Origin: Lachnospiraceae bacterium
GTDB taxonomy: Bacteria > Bacillota_A > Clostridia > Lachnospirales > Lachnospiraceae
DNA: 64,000 bases
NCBI GenBank assembly: GCA_017626435.1
Contig: JAGAIR010000002.1
Coordinates: 186,001 to 250,000, forward strand
Direction: 5' to 3'
Shown here: in pieces, positions 17,447-27,220 of the stretch
Layout: every line of letters begins with the position of its first letter
Numbering within the stretch: the stretch's first letter is position 1
Made by a program: the position numbers and the translations under genes
The notes under the pieces: generated by a model
Seen by the model: only the letters and a program-made list of their open reading frames with translations
Databases searched by the model: none
What the model was told of the DNA's origin: nothing

Positions 17447-18343
17447 TTATGCTTCGCTTTTTGATGGAAACTTGGACTTCAATATATCCGCAAATTCCTC
17501 AACGTAATATCCCGAATTGTCCGTTTTCCAAAATGCACAATAATTCCGCTTGATAGGCTTCCCTTTGCGGGTAAGCAGTATCCGACGCAGTGTTGCAGCA
17601 AACCCCGGCTCATTTTCTCCACCCTCGATCGGCATAAACCCCTTTCCACCAATTACCAGAAGCCGGGCTTCCTCCAAATTTTCAGCAAACAGAAAATCTC
17701 CCCTGATTCCGACGATTTCCTGATAGTAGGTTCTTTCATTTTCCTGCTGCTCAGGAGAAGCAATTAAAATACAAGGGGTATCCTTCAAATCATCTGTCTC
17801 AATACTCTCCAGAGAAGCAAGAGGATTCCTTGTGGGGATCTCTACATAGCATTCACTTGTTGTTAAGAGGAAATTTACATACTCGTCTGAAAAAGCACGC
17901 CGCTGATCATTCAAAATGAGATCAACGCCGCCATTTCTTAAAGCATCATACAAATCCTCATGGTTTCCATTTATAATATGTACAGAGACATCTGGATACT
18001 TTTCTGAAAATTCTGCAACAGCCAGCCGAAATTCCTGACCTCCATAGCATTTGAGATACCCAATGCGAAGCTCGGCATGGTCTTTGTTTGCAATGCGCAC
18101 AGTCTCATGGCGCAGCCTTTCAAAATCTGCCATCAGCACAAGGCTTTTCTGATAGAAATGCTCACCCGCAGGCGTCAAAGAAAATTTCCGGTTTTCTCGG
18201 TTCAAGAGCTTCACGCCCAGTTCGCGTTCCAATGCCTGGATCTGCTGTGATATGGCAGACTGAGAAATAAAACATTCTTCTGCTGCCTCCGTAAAACTCT
18301 TGCAGCGGACTACTGCCTGAAAATATTTAATCTGCTTTATCAT
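17447..18343 (-). CDS. LysR-family transcriptional regulator
   Basis: A 298-residue regulator. The N-terminal winged helix-turn-helix is clear: FTEAAEECFISQSAISQQIQ, then LERELGVKLLNRENRKFSLT. An effector-binding domain (about 90-298) follows. It lies immediately upstream of the FMN reductase on the same strand, with a 165-base gap, so it probably controls the oxidoreductase cluster and perhaps its own gene. LysR proteins classically regulate divergent genes; here the arrangement is tandem. The effector is unknown. Confidence 0.93.
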   Translation of the reverse strand: MIKQIKYFQAVVRCKSFTEAAEECFISQSAISQQIQALERELGVKLLNRENRKFSLTPAGEHFYQKSLVLMADFERLRHETVRIANKDHAELRIGYLKCYGGQEFRLAVAEFSEKYPDVSVHIINGNHEDLYDALRNGGVDLILNDQRRAFSDEYVNFLLTTSECYVEIPTRNPLASLESIETDDLKDTPCILIASPEQQENERTYYQEIVGIRGDFLFAENLEEARLLVIGGKGFMPIEGGENEPGFAATLRRILLTRKGKPIKRNYCAFWKTDNSGYYVEEFADILKSKFPSKSEA

Positions 18344-18547
18344 TCGAACCTGTCACCTCTATTCTTCTGGTTTTCTTCGCAAATCACGTAGCTTTTTTAC
18401 ATCTTGAGGAATCAATGTGTTTATCCGAAGTGTATACACATATTATATTGTGCCTGCTCTTCTAAAGCAAGAAGGGTATCCTAAACTTTCTGTTTTTAAA
18501 TTGCTTTCCGGCTCAGTTTGGTGATTCTTCCAAAAAGCTCAGACAGT

Positions 18548-20761
18548 TCAGCCTTTTGAGTATGCCGACCAGTTGACCCCTGATGGTGCAGTCCCCCCAT
18601 TTGCCTCTGCGGCATACTTTGCAAGACGGAATTGGGAAATATTATTTTTATTAGTTCCATAATTATAAAATGCCTTAATGTCAAATGTTTTTGACTTACT
18701 GTAATAGCTTTTCATAAGAACCTGCACCACGTTCTGGGCACCATACTGATAGCGTCTTGGACAAAAACCAGGATTATCAGAATAAGCTTTATGCGCACCT
18801 CTCACATCATACGAAAGAGCAGAAAGACATGATGTGGTAATATAACTGTTTTCTATCGCTGGAATAATCGTGTTATTTACAACATCTCCCGTAAAATATA
18901 CATTTATATCATTTCTGATCATATTTTTCACTGCGTCATTATTATATACAATTGCTTTATGGGCATAGGCATCTCCTGCCACATGCATTGCCAGTCCCAG
19001 GATTCGCAGTCCCCGGTTTTTCCCCTCTGCTTCCTTAGCCGTACCACCATAATCTGCAACAGACATGCTTGCCTTACATGTAATATTTACTGCTTTTTTT
19101 AACTGGCGCAACGCCGCCATATCAGAATCCAGCCCATGATACCCATTGTGTTCTTCCATAATGGAAGTAATCGATTTTGTTGGATTATTCTTTTGTAATA
19201 TAGAAAGCTCATATAGATAGCAGACCGTGGCAATATAATTCGTCTCACCTAATGCGTGTAACAAATCAACTTCACTTAAAGCCACAAATTCTCCGCCGCT
19301 TACTCCACTTCCAGTATCCGCAAATAAACTCGCCATTTTCAACACGTCACATTTGTCACTAGTATATGCTGCCTGCCATGTATCTGATCCGCTTACTGTT
19401 GTGGTGATCAGTTTATTATGTCCGTCACTATTCCAAAGTGCCGCCACCTCAGGCATCTTGTATTCTCTCAATTCCGTTTCATTTTCATACGGATACGCAG
19501 ATATTTCGCCTTTTGTTTTCTGCGGGATATAGTCTTTTTCAAATTTCTTTTGAATTTTCTTGCAGTATGCATAGTCTATCAGACCATTCCCACAATCACG
19601 ATCTTCTAATTTTCTTGCTCCGGCATCCATCCATGCACGTATTTTTTGTGCATCCCAAGAGGGGGTGCTCATCCAAAGCATAGCAGCAACAGCACTGACA
19701 TGCGGTGCAGCATAACTCGTCCCACTCTCTAACGTTACACCGCCAAACATAGATGTGACTGGTACGTTTTCTCCTGGTGCTACAAGTTCGATTTCTTTCC
19801 CTCTTGCACTGCTTTCCGAACGCTTCCTCTCGCTCGTTATACTCCCCACACCCAGTACCTCCGGATATGCTGCAGGGTATTCCGTTGTATCCTCGCCATT
19901 TCCATCATTCCCGGCAGCTGCGACCAGCAATATCCCCCTCTGTTCTGCTTCTCTTATAATCGTTCTTAGTGCCTTAGAATCCTCGCCCATTCCAAAACTC
20001 ATATTTATAATATTCATTCCATTATCCATACACCATTGGATACCAGCAATGATACGGCTAACCGGTGCCATATTCTTGCTGTCCAATACTTTGACAGAAT
20101 AGACATCAATCCTTTCATCCATTCCAGTAGTTCCTATTTTATTGTCTTTTGCAACTAGCACGCTCGCAACAGCGGTCCCGTGTCCCGTCATATCTTCACA
20201 GAGATATGAATACTCTTCTTCATCTACCAGATTTACCCTGCCCTTGATGTCAATATCCTCTGTCACGGCAACTCCAGAGTCCAAAACAGCGACTTTTACC
20301 TTTTTTTCACTGTTTTTTATCTCCTGATCTCTTTTTCTCTCATCTGCATGGACTGCTTTTCTATTCCACTGACTCTTCACAATCTTCTGAATTTCTTCGG
20401 CTACCTCTTTCTCATTTGTATTCGCCGATACCATAAGGTCTTTTTCCACGCTGGCAATGCCTTCCTCTTGCTTCAGTTGTTCTGCCTCGGAAGCCGTCAT
20501 CTGTGTCATCGTTATCCCCGCATCTTCCAAAATTTCTTTACTTTCCTGATTCATTTTCTGACTATGTACTGCGTCGGTAAATCCATGACATTGTCTGGCG
20601 TCATCAAATATGATAATATAGTCCTGTTCTGCTTCTGCAGCCATAGCGTTTCTTCCGGTTTCTGGCATACTAACCATATTCGTAAGCATTGCTGCAAATA
20701 AAAAGCTTGCCACCAATTTTTTCTCTGCTTTTCTAAATTGCTTTTTCTTTAATTTCCCCAT
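18548..20761 (-). CDS. Secreted S8 subtilase fused to a C-terminal PLC/P1-nuclease-like metal-site domain
   Basis: A 737-residue exported protein. The N-terminus is basic with a hydrophobic stretch and an AMAAEA cleavage-type site near residue 42. An inhibitor-like propeptide follows (about 46-112, IIIFDDARQ...GIASVEKDL). The subtilisin domain has Asp161 (VAVLDSGVAV), His194 (MTGHGTAVA), oxyanion Asn285 (AAAGNDG) and Ser349 (SGTSYAAPHVSAVAAML). Residues about 430-737 are not protease. They contain His448, Asp482 and LGLAMHVAGDAYAHKA, where His593-x3-Asp597-x3-His601 matches the zinc pattern of phospholipase C / P1 nuclease proteins. AAAGGAGAAATC precedes the ATG. It stands as its own unit between LysR and tpiA. 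The role could be processing of a second enzyme carried on the same chain. Confidence 0.85.
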   Translation of the reverse strand: MGKLKKKQFRKAEKKLVASFLFAAMLTNMVSMPETGRNAMAAEAEQDYIIIFDDARQCHGFTDAVHSQKMNQESKEILEDAGITMTQMTASEAEQLKQEEGIASVEKDLMVSANTNEKEVAEEIQKIVKSQWNRKAVHADERKRDQEIKNSEKKVKVAVLDSGVAVTEDIDIKGRVNLVDEEEYSYLCEDMTGHGTAVASVLVAKDNKIGTTGMDERIDVYSVKVLDSKNMAPVSRIIAGIQWCMDNGMNIINMSFGMGEDSKALRTIIREAEQRGILLVAAAGNDGNGEDTTEYPAAYPEVLGVGSITSERKRSESSARGKEIELVAPGENVPVTSMFGGVTLESGTSYAAPHVSAVAAMLWMSTPSWDAQKIRAWMDAGARKLEDRDCGNGLIDYAYCKKIQKKFEKDYIPQKTKGEISAYPYENETELREYKMPEVAALWNSDGHNKLITTTVSGSDTWQAAYTSDKCDVLKMASLFADTGSGVSGGEFVALSEVDLLHALGETNYIATVCYLYELSILQKNNPTKSITSIMEEHNGYHGLDSDMAALRQLKKAVNITCKASMSVADYGGTAKEAEGKNRGLRILGLAMHVAGDAYAHKAIVYNNDAVKNMIRNDINVYFTGDVVNNTIIPAIENSYITTSCLSALSYDVRGAHKAYSDNPGFCPRRYQYGAQNVVQVLMKSYYSKSKTFDIKAFYNYGTNKNNISQFRLAKYAAEANGGTAPSGVNWSAYSKG

Positions 20762-20850
20762 AAGATTTCTCCTTTCCTATAAATGTTCTGTTTACAATTT
20801 TATCGTATCACAGAACACCTGAAAAAAATGTCATTTTATGGTAAAGGAAC

Positions 20851-20893
20851 AAAAACCCACTGTAATTATGAATCATTCATAGCTTACAGCGGG
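20851..20893 (-). terminator. Terminator after tpiA
   Basis: CCCACTGTAA pairs with TTACAGCGGG (one mismatch), with an inner ATGAAT/ATTCAT stem, followed by TTTTT on the minus strand. It ends the pgk-tpiA transcript before the accessory island. Confidence 0.8.
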
Positions 20894-20917
20894 TTTTCAT
20901 GTCATTGTGCCTGATTA

Positions 20918-21670
20918 TTATTTATTGTAGTTTACAACCTTGCCAAAGTCAGCCTTCAGGGAAGCTCCACCGATCAGACCTCCGTCAATGTCTGGCTTAG
21001 CAAGCAGCTCTGCTGCATTTCCAGCATTCATGGAACCACCATACTGGATACGTACTGCGTCTGCAGTTGCCTCATCATATACTTCAGCAATACAGTCGCG
21101 GATTCCCTTGCACACCTCCTGAGCCTGGTCAGAAGTAGCTGTCTTACCTGTTCCAATAGCCCAGATTGGCTCGTATGCGATAACCATGCTCTTAACCTGG
21201 TCTGCAGTGATACCTGCCAGGTCAGACTTAATCTGGTAACGGATCCAGTCCATGGTTACACCCATTTCTCTCTGCTCTAAGGACTCACCGCAGCAGAGGA
21301 TTGGTGTCAGACCTGCTTCAAATGCCTTCTTTACCTTCTTATTTAACAGACAGTCATCCTCTTTAAAGTAATCACGACGCTCAGAATGACCAATGATAAC
21401 ATACTTCACACCAGCATCTACTAACATAGCAGCAGAAATTTCACCAGTATATGCACCGCTCTCCTCAAAATACATGTTCTCAGCACCAACCTCTACGTTA
21501 GTACCCTTAACTGCCTCCACAACAGGAACGATATCAATAGCAGGTACACAGTATACTACATCAACCTCATCGTTCTTTACTAAATCCTTTAACTCGTTTA
21601 CTAAAGCAACTGCCTCGCTAGGAGTCTTGTTCATTTTCCAGTTGCCGGCGATAATTTTCTTTCTTGCCAT
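20918..21670 (-). CDS. tpiA: Triosephosphate isomerase
   Basis: A 250-residue TIM barrel enzyme interconverting dihydroxyacetone phosphate and glyceraldehyde 3-phosphate. Active-site residues are Lys12 (GNWKMN), His95 (IIGHSERR) and Glu167 ([11 protein letters not shown]), with the phosphate-binding [10 protein letters not shown] near the C-terminus. The start is ATG 21670 ([14 protein letters not shown]) after AGAGGGATAAA; the in-frame ATG 24 bases upstream gives an atypical leader. It follows pgk by about 100 bases on the same strand. Confidence 0.98.
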   Translation of the reverse strand: MARKKIIAGNWKMNKTPSEAVALVNELKDLVKNDEVDVVYCVPAIDIVPVVEAVKGTNVEVGAENMYFEESGAYTGEISAAMLVDAGVKYVIIGHSERRDYFKEDDCLLNKKVKKAFEAGLTPILCCGESLEQREMGVTMDWIRYQIKSDLAGITADQVKSMVIAYEPIWAIGTGKTATSDQAQEVCKGIRDCIAEVYDEATADAVRIQYGGSMNAGNAAELLAKPDIDGGLIGGASLKADFGKVVNYNK

Positions 21671-21769
21671 TTTATCCCTCTTTCTGCCATGCACTTCATG
21701 GTCTCTCTATCTACTTATTATTCTCTGACATAATTTTCACATCATATCTGAAAGCTGTAAATCTTATCT

Positions 21770-22969
21770 CTATTTATCATCAGCTGCTGCTACGCCTGGA
21801 AGCTCCTTGCCCTCTAAGAACTCAAGAGAAGCTCCGCCACCAGTAGAGATGTGAGTCATCTTGTCTCCGAAGCCTAACTGATTTACAGCTGCTGCGGAAT
21901 CACCGCCACCGATAATAGTAGTAGCACCTTCCAGCTTAGCCATAGCTTCCGCTACTGCAACAGTACCTTTTGCAAAGTTAGGCATCTCAAAACAGCCCAT
22001 TGGTCCATTCCAGACAACAGTCTTTGCACCAGCTACAGCCTCTGCAAATAATTCTGCTGTCTTAGGCCCGATATCCAGACCCTCCATATCTGCTGGAATC
22101 TCGCCACGGCCAACTACCTTGAAGTTTGCATCATTGGAGAAATCGTCTGCAACCGTAGTATCAATCGGAATCAGAAGCTTAACACCCTTCTCTTCTGCCT
22201 TCTTTTCCATATCAAGTGCATACTGCTTGTAATCCTCTTCCAGAAGAGACTTACCAACTTCCTCACCATGGGCAGCCATGAAGGTATAAGCCATACCACC
22301 ACCAATAATCAAAGTATCAACCTTCTCTAACAGGTTGTTGATAACAGAAATCTTAGAAGAAACCTTTGCACCACCAAGGATTGCTACGAATGGTCTCTCC
22401 GGATTGTTTACTGCATTCCCAAGGAAATCAATTTCCTTCTGCATCAGATAACCAACAACACAGTCACCATCAACGAACTGGGTAACACCTACATTGGAAC
22501 AATGTGCTCTGTGCGCAGTACCAAATGCATCATTTACAAATACATCAGCCAGGGAAGCCAGCTCTTTGGAAAATTCCTCACCGTTCTTGGTCTCCTCTGA
22601 TCTGTAACGTGTATTCTCAAGAAGGATCACATCACCATCATTCATAGCTGCTACAGCAGCCTTTGCATTTTCCCCAACAACATTGGCATCTGCTGCAAAT
22701 TTCACTTCCTGTCCCAACAGCTCAGTAAGACGGGCTGCAACTGGTGCTAAAGAAAGCTCCGGCTTTGGCTCTCCCTTTGGCTTTCCTAAATGGGAGCAAA
22801 GGATAACCTTTCCGCCGTCAGCTACCAGCTTTTTAATGGTAGGAAGAGCTGCTACCAGACGGTTCTCATCTGTAATCTTTCCATCTTGTAAAGGTACATT
22901 AAAATCACAACGGACTAAAACCTTTTTTCCTTTTACATTGATATCATCAACGGATTTCTTATTTAACAT
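21770..22969 (-). CDS. pgk: Phosphoglycerate kinase
   Basis: A 399-residue ATP-generating glycolytic enzyme. Motifs include [20 protein letters not shown] (substrate-binding N-domain), [34 protein letters not shown], the nucleotide-domain GGAKVSSKI, and [13 protein letters not shown] plus [14 protein letters not shown] near the end. The length is normal. AGGAGG precedes the ATG. It is separated from gapA by a strong terminator, so it may have its own promoter or depend on readthrough. Confidence 0.98.
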   Translation of the reverse strand: MLNKKSVDDINVKGKKVLVRCDFNVPLQDGKITDENRLVAALPTIKKLVADGGKVILCSHLGKPKGEPKPELSLAPVAARLTELLGQEVKFAADANVVGENAKAAVAAMNDGDVILLENTRYRSEETKNGEEFSKELASLADVFVNDAFGTAHRAHCSNVGVTQFVDGDCVVGYLMQKEIDFLGNAVNNPERPFVAILGGAKVSSKISVINNLLEKVDTLIIGGGMAYTFMAAHGEEVGKSLLEEDYKQYALDMEKKAEEKGVKLLIPIDTTVADDFSNDANFKVVGRGEIPADMEGLDIGPKTAELFAEAVAGAKTVVWNGPMGCFEMPNFAKGTVAVAEAMAKLEGATTIIGGGDSAAAVNQLGFGDKMTHISTGGGASLEFLEGKELPGVAAADDK

Positions 22970-23001
22970 AACTATAACCTCCTAACTATTTTTAAAAAAC
23001 G

Positions 23002-23037
23002 AAAAACGGGTCCGGCCCAACAAAAGACCGGACCCGT
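23002..23037 (-). terminator. Terminator between gapA and pgk
   Basis: ACGGGTCCGG / CCGGACCCGT is a 10-bp perfect GC-rich stem with a 12-base loop, followed by TTTTTC on the minus strand, 26 bases after the gapA stop. It probably keeps gapA mRNA more abundant than pgk-tpiA mRNA. Confidence 0.88.
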
Positions 23038-23062
23038 AGATGGATCATAATAATCTCTGTGA

Positions 23063-24079
23063 TTATGCAAGCTCAGAGAAGTATTTGATTGTTCTTACCA
23101 TCTGGGATGTGTAAGAATTCTCATTATCATACCAAGATACTACCTGTACCTCATATAAATCATCAGCTACCTTGGAAACCATTGTCTGAGTAGCATCGAA
23201 CAGAGAACCATATCTCATACCAACGATATCAGAAGAAACGATTTCATCCTCATTGTAACCGAAGGACTCTGTAGCTGCTGCCTTCATGGCTGCGTTGATA
23301 CCTTCAACAGTGATATCAGAACCCTTACATACAGCTGTCAGAATTGTAGTAGAACCTGTTGGGGTAGGAACACGCTGTGCAGAACCGATGAGCTTACCAT
23401 TCAGCTCAGGAATAACAAGACCAATAGCCTTTGCTGCACCTGTGCTGTTAGGAACGATATTAACTGCTGCTGCACGGGATCTTCTTAAGTCACCCTTTCT
23501 CTGAGGACCATCCAGAGTCATCTGGTCGCCTGTGTAAGCATGGATAGTAACCATGATACCAGACTGAATAGGTGCATACTTATTTAAAGCATCTGCCATA
23601 GGAGCTAAACAGTTTGTTGTACAAGAAGCTGCAGAAATGATAGTATCCTCAGCCTTTAATGTCTCATGGTTTGTGTTGTAAACGATAGTAGGAAGATCAT
23701 TTCCAGCAGGAGCGGAAATAACAACCTTACGAGCACCAGCGTTGATATGAGCCTGAGCCTTCTCCTTAGAGGTATAGAAACCAGAACACTCAAGGACAAC
23801 GTCTACACCAAGCTCGCCCCAAGGACAATTGTTTGCATCTGGGAAAGCGTAGATTTTGATTTCTTTACCATCAACTGTGATGGAATCTTCTCCAGCGGAA
23901 ACTGTATCAGCCTTCTCATATTTACCCTGAGATGAATCATACTTTAACAGATGAGCAAGCATCTTTGGGCTTGTCAAATCGTTGATAGCTACTACTTCAT
24001 AACCCTCTGCACCAAACATCTGTCTGAAAGCAAGACGTCCGATACGACCAAAACCGTTAATTGCAACTTTTACTGCCAT
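23063..24079 (-). CDS. gapA: Glyceraldehyde-3-phosphate dehydrogenase
   Basis: A 338-residue glycolytic dehydrogenase. NAD-binding [12 protein letters not shown] is at residues 7-18, and the acidic residue in VAINDLTS is typical of NAD-specific enzymes. The catalytic Cys153 is in [22 protein letters not shown] and [19 protein letters not shown] complete the signature. The start is ATG 24079 with AGGAGGAATTTTAAA before it; the upstream in-frame ATG would add an unrelated leader. Transcription is from the promoter at 24170-24198, which carries a palindromic operator. Confidence 0.98.
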   Translation of the reverse strand: MAVKVAINGFGRIGRLAFRQMFGAEGYEVVAINDLTSPKMLAHLLKYDSSQGKYEKADTVSAGEDSITVDGKEIKIYAFPDANNCPWGELGVDVVLECSGFYTSKEKAQAHINAGARKVVISAPAGNDLPTIVYNTNHETLKAEDTIISAASCTTNCLAPMADALNKYAPIQSGIMVTIHAYTGDQMTLDGPQRKGDLRRSRAAAVNIVPNSTGAAKAIGLVIPELNGKLIGSAQRVPTPTGSTTILTAVCKGSDITVEGINAAMKAAATESFGYNEDEIVSSDIVGMRYGSLFDATQTMVSKVADDLYEVQVVSWYDNENSYTSQMVRTIKYFSELA

Positions 24080-24169
24080 TTTAAAATTCCTCCTAAAATA
24101 AATTTTATAATTTACTGTTCTTTGCACCAAAAGCACTCAACAGTAATTAATCTTTTTTACCCAACCCCT

Positions 24170-24198
24170 ATTGTAGCGGACTTGTCCGCAAATTTCAA
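24170..24198 (-). promoter_or_regulatory. gapA promoter with a 14-bp palindromic operator in its spacer
   Basis: On the minus strand TTGAAA (24198-24193), a 17-base spacer and TACAAT (24175-24170) form a good sigma-A promoter. The spacer is almost filled by the perfect palindrome GCGGACAAGTCCGC (24189-24176). A repressor dimer bound there would block RNA polymerase directly. It does not match the Rex or CggR operator patterns I know. Confidence 0.7.
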
Positions 24199-24300
24199 GG
24201 CTATTTTTGGATTTCGTGGAATTTCATGGAATTTTTGCAGATTTGCAGATTTTCTGCTCTTTTTTTTCAAAAAACTATAAAAAATAGACAAATCCAAACA

Positions 24301-24822
24301 TTATGTTTCCCACAAAATAATCTTTCCTGCATGGAGTGATTCCTGCACCAGGATGGTCCTCTGATTAGAGGAACCTTTAAACACAAGGCCTAAATCTTTC
24401 TTGTCAATCATGAATTCACCATCCACCAGAACCTCCAGATGAGATAACAGCTTTTTCGTTTCCGGCCATTCCTGATACATTCTTCCCAAAATATCCTTTT
24501 CATAGTCATAACCGGTAAAACACCAGATCGACTTTTCAGGGTATTTCTCATGAATTTGCTCTACCAAAGGAAGCAGTCCCTGCTGATTCACTCTCTCCAG
24601 CGGCTCTCCACCCAGCAGTGTAATCCCCTTGATGTAATCTGGTTCCAGGTAACCAAGAATCAAGTCAATGGTTTCCTGTGTAAAAGGCCTGCCATATCCA
24701 AAATCCCATGTCTCCGGATTGAAACATTCCTTACAGTGATGGGTACAGCCACTGACAAACAACGAAACCCTCACACCCGGTCCGTTTGCCACATCACACT
24801 TCTTAATCTCTGCATAATTCAT
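24301..24822 (-). CDS. nrdG: Anaerobic ribonucleotide reductase activating protein
   Basis: A 173-residue radical-SAM activase that makes the glycyl radical in NrdD. The CX3CX2C iron-sulfur motif is in SGCTHHCKECFNPETW, and the SAM-binding glycine motif is TLLGGEPL. The start chosen is ATG 24822 (MNYAEIKKCDVANGPGVRVS), six bases after GAGG; an ATG 12 bases earlier overlaps that site. It lies 24 bases after nrdD and must be co-transcribed under the NrdR boxes at 27096-27142. Confidence 0.96.
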   Translation of the reverse strand: MNYAEIKKCDVANGPGVRVSLFVSGCTHHCKECFNPETWDFGYGRPFTQETIDLILGYLEPDYIKGITLLGGEPLERVNQQGLLPLVEQIHEKYPEKSIWCFTGYDYEKDILGRMYQEWPETKKLLSHLEVLVDGEFMIDKKDLGLVFKGSSNQRTILVQESLHAGKIILWET

Positions 24823-24846
24823 AGTAATCCTCATTTCTGCATCAGC

Positions 24847-26973
24847 TTATAAATGGAGCGTTCTGGAATTGATTTCCTTGGTCTTTCCCACGTTCCAGAA
24901 ATTCTCTCCCAGATAACCGCAGGTACGTCTGGTCACGTTCATCTTATTCTTGTCCTTATTATGGCACTGCGGGCATTCCCACTCCAGATTATCATTGATC
25001 ATAATTTCTCCGTCATATCCACAGACATGGCAATAATCTGATTTTGTATTAAACTCGGCATACTGGATATTATCATAAATAAAACGCACCACATCCTCCA
25101 ATGCTTCCAGATTATGGCGCATGTTCGGAATCTCTACATACGAAATCGCCCCACCGGAAGAAATCTTCTGAAACTGGCTTTCAAAACGAAACTTCTCAAA
25201 TGCATCAATCTTTTCACGTACATCTACATGATATGAATTGGTGTAATACCCCTTATCAGTGATATCCTTGATCTCGCCAAATTTCTTTTTATCTATTTCT
25301 GCAAAACGATAACACAAACTTTCTGCCGGTGTGCCATATAATCCAAAACCAATTCCTGTCTCCAATTTCCATGTATCACATGCAAGACGCAGACGCTTCA
25401 TCAGACGCAGAGCAAAGTTCGTTCCCTTTGGATCCGTATGGCTTACTCCTGTCATCAGCTTGGTGGTCTCGTAAAGACCAATGTATCCCAGTGAAATTGT
25501 AGAGTAGCCATCGTGCAGCAACCTGTCTATAGTCTCTCCCTTTTTCAGCCTTGCAATAGCGCCATACTGCCAATGAATCGGACTGACATTAGAAAGTGTC
25601 CCCTCCAAAGAATGATGACGGCACATCAACGCCTCAAAGCAAAGTGCCAGCCTCTCCTCCAGAAGTGCCCAGAATTTCTCTTCATCCCCCTGGGCAATAA
25701 TTCCAATCTGAGGAAGGTTCAGACTGACAACCCCCTGATTAAACCGCCCTTCAAACTTGTACTTTCCATTTTCATCCTTCCACGGTGTCAAAAAGCTTCG
25801 ACATCCCATGCAGGAGAACACATTTCCCTCGTAATTTTCCCTCATCAGCTTAGCAGAAATATAATCCGGATACATTCTCTTGGCAGAACATTTTACTGCC
25901 AGCCGGGTGAGATAATCATATTTCCCTCCCTTGAGGCAATTATGTTCATCTAATACATAAATCAATTTAGGAAATGCCGGTGTCACATAGACTCCCTTTT
26001 CATTTTTGATTCCTTCGATACGCTGCTTCAAAATCTCTTCAATGATCATGGCATTCTCTTCGATATATGGATCATCCTTATCCAGATTGAGAAATAAGGT
26101 TACAAACGGAGACTGTCCGTTTGTGGTCATCAGAGTATTGATCTGGTACTGGATCGTCTGCACACCTGACTTCAATTCATCTACCAGGCGGTCACGGACA
26201 AACTCCTCTCTCAGTTCCCCTGAAATAGAATCCCCATATTTCTCAAAATAATGCTGCTCATATTTTGTCCTGCTCTTTCTCAGGTATTTTCCCAGATGGC
26301 AGATATCTACAGACTGCCCTCCATACTGGCTGCTGGCTACCGCCGAGATGATCTGGGTCATGACAGTACATGCCACCTGAAAACTCTTCGGACTTTCAAT
26401 CAGCTTTCCATTCATCACAGTACCGTTTTCCAGCATGTCCCCTATATTGATCAGACAGCAGTTAAAAATGCTCTGCAGATAATAATCCATATCATGAAAA
26501 TGAAGGACACCATCCTCATGTGCCTTAATAATCTTCTCCGGAAGAAGCACACGCTTTGTCAAATCTTTCGATACCTCCCCCGCAATGAGATCACGCTGGG
26601 TTGACGCAATATATGCATTTTTATTGGAGTTCTCCTCCATAACATCCTTATTGCTGTTTTTAATCAGACTCATAATAGAATCATCTGTGGTATTGGCGCG
26701 TCGTACCATCTCCCGGGTATAACGGTAAATAATATATTTTTTCGCCAGTTCAAACTTGCGCTCTGCCATCAGCTTCTGCTCAATCATATCCTGAATATCT
26801 TCCACAAGAAGATTATCAGATTTTTTATTTTCAATGCTGGCTACGATAGAATCTATCTTTTCTTCCGTAATCTGCTCGTACTTGTCCACCTCAGCATTTG
26901 CTTTTTGAATGGCTATGACAATTTTATTCCTGTCATAATCTACAACTCTTCCATCCCTTTTCGTAACCTTCAT
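24847..26973 (-). CDS. nrdD: Anaerobic (class III) ribonucleoside-triphosphate reductase
   Basis: A 708-residue oxygen-sensitive enzyme making deoxyribonucleotides without O2. An N-terminal ATP-cone (about 1-90: VTKRDGRVVDYDRNKIVIAI) senses dATP/ATP. The catalytic barrel follows. The C-terminus has a zinc site (CHVCGYDGEI...CPQCHNKD) and the glycyl-radical loop RTCGYLGENFWN with the radical Gly near 686. The start is ATG 26973 after GAAGGAGGAACAACC; the upstream in-frame ATG adds an unrelated 32-residue stretch. It is regulated by two NrdR boxes upstream. Confidence 0.97.
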   Translation of the reverse strand: MKVTKRDGRVVDYDRNKIVIAIQKANAEVDKYEQITEEKIDSIVASIENKKSDNLLVEDIQDMIEQKLMAERKFELAKKYIIYRYTREMVRRANTTDDSIMSLIKNSNKDVMEENSNKNAYIASTQRDLIAGEVSKDLTKRVLLPEKIIKAHEDGVLHFHDMDYYLQSIFNCCLINIGDMLENGTVMNGKLIESPKSFQVACTVMTQIISAVASSQYGGQSVDICHLGKYLRKSRTKYEQHYFEKYGDSISGELREEFVRDRLVDELKSGVQTIQYQINTLMTTNGQSPFVTLFLNLDKDDPYIEENAMIIEEILKQRIEGIKNEKGVYVTPAFPKLIYVLDEHNCLKGGKYDYLTRLAVKCSAKRMYPDYISAKLMRENYEGNVFSCMGCRSFLTPWKDENGKYKFEGRFNQGVVSLNLPQIGIIAQGDEEKFWALLEERLALCFEALMCRHHSLEGTLSNVSPIHWQYGAIARLKKGETIDRLLHDGYSTISLGYIGLYETTKLMTGVSHTDPKGTNFALRLMKRLRLACDTWKLETGIGFGLYGTPAESLCYRFAEIDKKKFGEIKDITDKGYYTNSYHVDVREKIDAFEKFRFESQFQKISSGGAISYVEIPNMRHNLEALEDVVRFIYDNIQYAEFNTKSDYCHVCGYDGEIMINDNLEWECPQCHNKDKNKMNVTRRTCGYLGENFWNVGKTKEINSRTLHL

Positions 26974-27095
26974 GGTTGTTCCTCCTTCAATCATCTTCTC
27001 CAGACATTTTATAGCAAAAAAATATCGTCTCGACCAGATAAAACAGTACCTGACTCGGAACGCACACACATTATAGCATTACCTCACCAAAAAGT

Positions 27096-27142
27096 CCACT
27101 ATATATTGTGATTTTATTTTATTTTTTCACAATATATAGTGG
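27096..27142 (-). promoter_or_regulatory. Two NrdR boxes upstream of nrdDG
   Basis: CCACTATATATTGTGA (27096-27111) and TCACAATATATAGTGG (27127-27142) both match the NrdR box (ACACWATATATWGTGT-like). Their centres are 31 bp apart, three helical turns, the usual spacing for cooperative NrdR binding. The two boxes are perfect inverted copies of each other over 19 bases, so the whole site is a large dyad. The NrdR repressor gene is not in the window. Confidence 0.9.
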
Positions 27143-27158
27143 ACTCCCCATTTTTCTA

Positions 27159-27185
27159 AGCACTACTCCTGTAGTGCTGTTTTTC
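27159..27185. terminator. Hairpin between mutY and the nrdD promoter
   Basis: AGCACTAC-TCCT-GTAGTGCT is a perfect 8-bp stem followed by GTTTTT on the plus strand; A-rich sequence lies on the other side. The T run points to termination of plus-strand (antisense) transcription entering mutY. It could also insulate the nrd promoter from mutY. Confidence 0.45.
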
Positions 27186-27220
27186 CCAGCTGTACTGTCT
27201 CAATCCAACAGAGTCAGTAA

